A stretch of 64,000 nt of DNA from Saccharibacillus soli (GTDB taxonomy: Bacteria; Bacillota; Bacilli; Paenibacillales; Paenibacillaceae): assembly GCA_002189105.1 (NCBI GenBank), contig NIOB01000002.1, positions 496,001 through 560,000 on the forward strand. Direction: 5' to 3'. The notes under the pieces are model-generated. The model was given only the letters and a program-made list of their open reading frames with translations, did not search any database and had not been told where the DNA came from. Positions 60,624-64,000 of the stretch are shown here, in pieces; position 1 is the stretch's first letter, and every line of letters begins with the position of its first letter. Made by a program: the position numbers and the translations under genes.

Positions 60624-62138
60624 ATGAGCCGCAAAGCGATCATTGTTGGTGGAGGTCTGGGCGGTCTATCCTGTGCCATTGGTCTGGCCACCGCTGGATT
60701 CGACGTGACGGTGTTGGAGAAGGAGAAGACGCTTGGAGGCAAGCTCAAACGTGTAGAGGCCTCGGGCTATCGATTTGATCGGGGCCCCAGTACCATTACT
60801 ATGCTTCACGCCTTTCGCCGGGTATTTGAACGGGCGGGACGGCGGATGGAGGACTATATCCAGACCTATGAACTGGAGCCGCGCACCCGCAATCTTTTTG
60901 CGGATGGTACGAAGGTTGATCTCAGCCGCGACCGCGGCTGGATGCAGCAGCAGATCGCCGCGTACAGTCCAGAGGATGCTGCTCGTTATCCGGCTTTTCT
61001 GGAAGAAGCGCGGCGAATCTATGGATTGGCAGATGGCCGATTCCTGAACCGGCTGATGCTCTCGATGCGCGAAAAAGCCGACCCTGCTCTGCTGCGTGAC
61101 TTTATGCGCGTACGGCCGAATACGACGCTCCGAACGCTGCTCGCCCGCTATTTTAGTCATCCCTATACGCTGGCCATGTTTGGGCGGTATGCGACCTATG
61201 TGGGCGCGTCGCCTCTTCAGGCTCCGGCGATCTTCGCCATGCTGGCCCATGTGGAAGCGGATCTGGGGATCTATGGCGTATACGGAGGCACCTACCAACT
61301 GGTCGAAAGTATGGCACGTCTGGCGCGTGAGCTGGGGGTGCATATCCTGACGGATGCGGAAGTTCTGTCGATCAAGGTGCGCTCGGGCCGCGCTTATGGA
61401 GTGGAGACGACCGAAGGGGCGATTGAAGCCGATGAAGTCATCTGCAACGGCGATCTGCTGACGACCGCCCGCCTTGTTCCGGATCGGCTGCGGAAGCGTC
61501 CGGCTGCCGAGCGTCTGGATCGCTACGAACCTTCATTGTCGGGCTTCGTGCTGCTGGCTGGTGTGCGGCAGCGTTATGAGTCGCTGCTGCATCATACGGT
61601 CTTTTTCCCCGAGCGCCTGGAGAGCGAATTTGAAGATATTTTCACTCGCCGGGTTGCGCCGGAGGACCCGGCTCTGTACATTTGCAATAGCGGATACTCC
61701 GAAGCGGACACGGCTCCGGAAGGAGGAAGTTCACTGTTCATTCTGGCAAACGCTCCCTATCTGTCGGAGGCGTGGAATTGGAAAGAGCAGCGGGAGAACT
61801 ATGCGAACAAACTCATCGTCATGCTGGATCGGCGGGGGATTAGCGGTCTGAACAAGGCCGAAGTGCTTCAGACGTACACGCCTTCCGATCTTCAGCGGGA
61901 TACGTATGCGCACCGTGGAGCCATCTATGGCATATCGTCCAATAGTATGCGTCAGACGTTCTTCCGACCCGGCAACCGCGACCGCGAGATTGACGGACTG
62001 TGGTATGTGGGCGGCACCGCTCATCCAGGTGGCGGAACGCCGCTGGTTACAATGTCCGGTCAACTGGTCGCAGAGCGTATTGCTTCGCTGAAGGGTGGAG
62101 ACGCATCCAGCCGGATTCGTGCCGGGTCTGTAGAATGA
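60624..62138 (+). CDS. crtP: Diapocarotenoid oxygenase (CrtP/CrtNb type)
   Basis: A 504-residue member of the phytoene-desaturase family acting on terminal methyl groups. It shows AIIVGGGLGGLSCAIGLATAG, FDRGPSTITM, FADGTKVDL, YVGASPLQAPAIFAML, NRGAIYG-like HRGAIYGISS and VGGTAHPGGGTPLVTMSGQ, each close to S. aureus CrtP (FDLGPSILTM, FPDGTTIDL, YVGSSSYDAPAVLSML, VGGSVNPGGGMPMVTLSGQ). It should oxidise diapolycopene or diaponeurosporene to aldehyde or acid. ATG at 60624 has AAGGAGG 8 nt upstream. Confidence 0.88.
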   Translation: MSRKAIIVGGGLGGLSCAIGLATAGFDVTVLEKEKTLGGKLKRVEASGYRFDRGPSTITMLHAFRRVFERAGRRMEDYIQTYELEPRTRNLFADGTKVDLSRDRGWMQQQIAAYSPEDAARYPAFLEEARRIYGLADGRFLNRLMLSMREKADPALLRDFMRVRPNTTLRTLLARYFSHPYTLAMFGRYATYVGASPLQAPAIFAMLAHVEADLGIYGVYGGTYQLVESMARLARELGVHILTDAEVLSIKVRSGRAYGVETTEGAIEADEVICNGDLLTTARLVPDRLRKRPAAERLDRYEPSLSGFVLLAGVRQRYESLLHHTVFFPERLESEFEDIFTRRVAPEDPALYICNSGYSEADTAPEGGSSLFILANAPYLSEAWNWKEQRENYANKLIVMLDRRGISGLNKAEVLQTYTPSDLQRDTYAHRGAIYGISSNSMRQTFFRPGNRDREIDGLWYVGGTAHPGGGTPLVTMSGQLVAERIASLKGGDASSRIRAGSVE

Positions 62139-62155
62139 CGGGTCTGTAGAATGAA
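62115..62155 (+). repeat. 16-bp tandem duplication at the crtP stop
   Basis: GGGTCTGTAGAATGA occurs twice in direct succession, the first copy containing the crtP stop codon. It adds a second in-register stop-like sequence before fni. Confidence 0.7.
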
Positions 62156-62170
62156 ACGAGGGGAGCGGCC

Positions 62171-63220
62171 ATGTCTGAAAAAACCAATGTTTCCGGTCCA
62201 TCGACCGGAGACCGCAAAAGCGAACATGTCCGACTGTGCCTGGAAGAAGAGGTAGCGGGCGTTGGCGTGACCACGGGATTTGAACGTTATGGATTTCGGC
62301 ACAATGCGCTGCCGGAACTGGACTTTGAACAGATTGATCTGACGACATCCTTTCTGGGGCGCTCATTGAAGGCGCCGCTGCTGATTAGTTCGATGACTGG
62401 CGGCAGCGTCGGCACAGGACGAATCAATGAGCGGCTGGCGGAAGCGGCACAGGCGCGGGGCTGGGCCATGGGGCTTGGCTCTGTACGCGCGGCTGTAGAA
62501 CGCGAGGAGCTGGCGGCGACCTTCAAGGTGCGGCATAGGGCGCCGGATATTCCGATCATCGCCAACCTGGGGGCAGTGCAGCTGAACTATGGGTTTGGGG
62601 TCGAGGAATGCCGCCGTGCAGTGGACATCGCGGAAGCCGATGCACTGGTACTGCATCTGAACGGGCTTCAGGAGGTGTTCCAGCCGGAAGGGAATACGAA
62701 CTTTGCCGAGCTGCTGCCCAAGATCGAGCGGCTGTGCCGTGAACTGGGCGTTCCGGTTGGCGTCAAGGAAGTCGGCTGGGGCATCGACGGAGAGACGGCG
62801 CGGCGTCTGGCGGATGCCGGCGCAGCTTTTATTGATTCAGCGGGCGCGGGTGGTACCTCCTGGAGCCAGGTGGAGAAATACCGGAGTTCCGATGCCATGC
62901 GCCGGGCGGCGGCCGAGGCATTTGCCGGATGGGGGCTGGGCACAGCGGACAGCCTGATCCAGATTCATGCCGAGCTGCCCGATATGCCGCTGATCGGCAG
63001 CGGCGGACTGCGCAGCGGGGTAGACGCAGCCAAAGCCATCGCGCTGGGTGCCCATCTTGCAGGGTTCGGTCGTGCGCTGCTGGGCGCGGCGGTCGATTCT
63101 GCGGATCGCGCGGAATCGGCGCTGGAGCAGGCCGAGTTTGAACTGCGCACCGTCATGTTTGGGGTAGGAGCCGGAACGGTAGAGCAGCTGCGAGGAACCG
63201 ACCGATTGCAGCGCAGGTAA
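62171..63220 (+). CDS. fni: Type 2 isopentenyl-diphosphate delta-isomerase
   Basis: A 349-residue FMN- and NADPH-dependent isomerase that interconverts IPP and DMAPP, supplying precursors to the carotenoid operon. It has RKSEHVRLCLEEEV at the start, PLLISSMTGGSVGTGRINERLA, the FMN-site MGLGSVRAA, HLNGLQEVFQPEGNTNF, GVKEVGWGI, DSAGAGGTSW and the phosphate-binding IGSGGLRSGVDAAKAIALGA. GAGGGGAG lies upstream of the ATG. It is the last gene of the operon, followed by a terminator at 63305. Confidence 0.95.
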   Translation: MSEKTNVSGPSTGDRKSEHVRLCLEEEVAGVGVTTGFERYGFRHNALPELDFEQIDLTTSFLGRSLKAPLLISSMTGGSVGTGRINERLAEAAQARGWAMGLGSVRAAVEREELAATFKVRHRAPDIPIIANLGAVQLNYGFGVEECRRAVDIAEADALVLHLNGLQEVFQPEGNTNFAELLPKIERLCRELGVPVGVKEVGWGIDGETARRLADAGAAFIDSAGAGGTSWSQVEKYRSSDAMRRAAAEAFAGWGLGTADSLIQIHAELPDMPLIGSGGLRSGVDAAKAIALGAHLAGFGRALLGAAVDSADRAESALEQAEFELRTVMFGVGAGTVEQLRGTDRLQRR

Positions 63221-63304
63221 GGGAGGCGCCGCAGGCGGAGACCGTTCTTGAACCGCAGAGTGAAGCGCCTCTGACTCAGAGGTTTCCAACTTCACAAGTC
63301 ATCG

Positions 63305-63332
63305 CCAAGACCGTTTCGGTCTTGGTTGTTTT
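63305..63332 (+). terminator. Rho-independent terminator
   Basis: CCAAGACCG/CGGTCTTGG with a TTTC loop, followed by TTGTTTTG. Confidence 0.85.
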
Positions 63333-63412
63333 GTGATGCGGTCTTGCGTGGGCCGTGCAGTAATGGGTGAGGATTCAATATCGAATTGAAGCTATCAGCG
63401 CGGGGCAAATAC

Positions 63413-63421
63413 TGGTATAAT
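63413..63421 (+). promoter_or_regulatory. Extended -10 promoter of ychF
   Basis: TGGTATAAT (TGn-TATAAT) about 104 nt before the ychF start; the -35 is not recognisable. It is the main element of the 63333-63524 gap. Confidence 0.55.
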
Positions 63422-63524
63422 AGAGTTTGTTTTGTCCAAGACAGTATGTATGAGGCATTATGGCGGACGACATTCAACGTCTGTTGTACCCAGAAGATAG
63501 AATCAAGAGGAGTTGTATATTCAT

Positions 63525-64000
63525 ATGGCATTGAAAGCCGGTATCGTAGGGCTTCCGAACGTCGGCAAGTCCACGTTGTTCAACGCAATTACCCAAGCGG
63601 GAGCTGAATCCGCCAACTATCCATTCTGCACCATCGACCCTAACGTGGGGATCGTAGAAGTGCCGGATGAGCGTCTCGATAAGCTGACCGAGCTGGTCGA
63701 ACCCAAGAAGACGGTTCCGACTGCTTTTGAATTTGTGGACATCGCGGGTCTGGTACGCGGTGCAAGCAAGGGCGAAGGTCTGGGCAACAAGTTCCTCGCT
63801 CATATCCGTGAAGTGGACGCAATTGTCCATGTTGTACGCTGCTTCGTGGATGAGAACATTACACACGTTGATGGCAAGATCGACCCGGTGAGCGACATCC
63901 AGACGATCAACCTGGAGTTGATTCTCGCGGACATCGAGAGCGTGGACAAGCGCATTGATCGTTCCAAGAAGAATATGAAGGGCGGCAACAAGCAGTACGC
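63525..64000 (+). CDS. ychF: Ribosome-binding ATPase YchF (OLA1 family), N-terminal part
   Basis: The first 158 codons are present; the frame runs off the window without a stop. The G1 motif is [21 protein letters not shown]2/switch I lies in [19 protein letters not shown] and G3 is [17 protein letters not shown]. YchF is an Obg-related protein that prefers ATP and binds the ribosome. AGAGGAG lies about 12 nt before the ATG. Confidence 0.95.
   Translation, partial: MALKAGIVGLPNVGKSTLFNAITQAGAESANYPFCTIDPNVGIVEVPDERLDKLTELVEPKKTVPTAFEFVDIAGLVRGASKGEGLGNKFLAHIREVDAIVHVVRCFVDENITHVDGKIDPVSDIQTINLELILADIESVDKRIDRSKKNMKGGNKQY

Overview
The window is about 57% G+C with dense genes, AGGAGG-type ribosome sites and hairpin/T-run terminators. 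It carries Spo0E-type, AbrB-type and manganese-catalase genes, a C30-type carotenoid operon and stand-alone GlnRS. This fits an endospore-former of the Paenibacillaceae; Saccharibacillus or a close Paenibacillus relative is my best guess, from gene content rather than any search. No rRNA, tRNA, CRISPR array, transposase or prophage structural gene was seen.

Layout. 1-14.5 kb: end of a chemoreceptor, a membrane-anchored TIM-barrel protein, a Rieske/FAD oxidoreductase, an ABC-F ATPase with a folded leader, Mn-catalase, a small-molecule kinase, an aldo/keto reductase, and an MBOAT/SGNH pair for acylating a surface polymer. 14.5-20.7 kb: four paralogous HTH-TPR regulators resembling AimR/RRNPP peptide receptors. 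One overlaps, by 8 nt, an unlisted 53-residue secreted propeptide gene (19132-19293) followed by its own terminator. 21-30.8 kb: HemD-like, phasin and UbiB-like genes, a SulP transporter, a DEAD-box helicase, MarR, Spo0E-like and AbrB-like regulators, and a Fur-controlled siderophore ATPase. 31-35 kb: NADH oxidase and a formate/nitrite channel, both preceded by Rex-like operators. 35.5-45.5 kb: assorted metabolic and transport genes, GlnRS, two KGG stress proteins and a TorD-like chaperone. 45.8-53.5 kb: RND and SMR efflux systems, each with a TetR regulator, then cardiolipin synthase. 53.8-63.2 kb: an eight-gene carotenoid operon. The window ends in ychF.

The most interesting element is the receptor cluster. 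One receptor-propeptide pair looks like a complete cell-cell signalling cassette of the AimR-like type known in Paenibacillus. Three further receptors have no visible peptide. The cluster is partly AT-rich, and the paired receptor changes base composition midway, suggesting domain exchange. A second theme is redox control: three evenly spaced Rex-like palindromes precede NADH oxidase, and one of them recurs exactly before the formate/nitrite channel.
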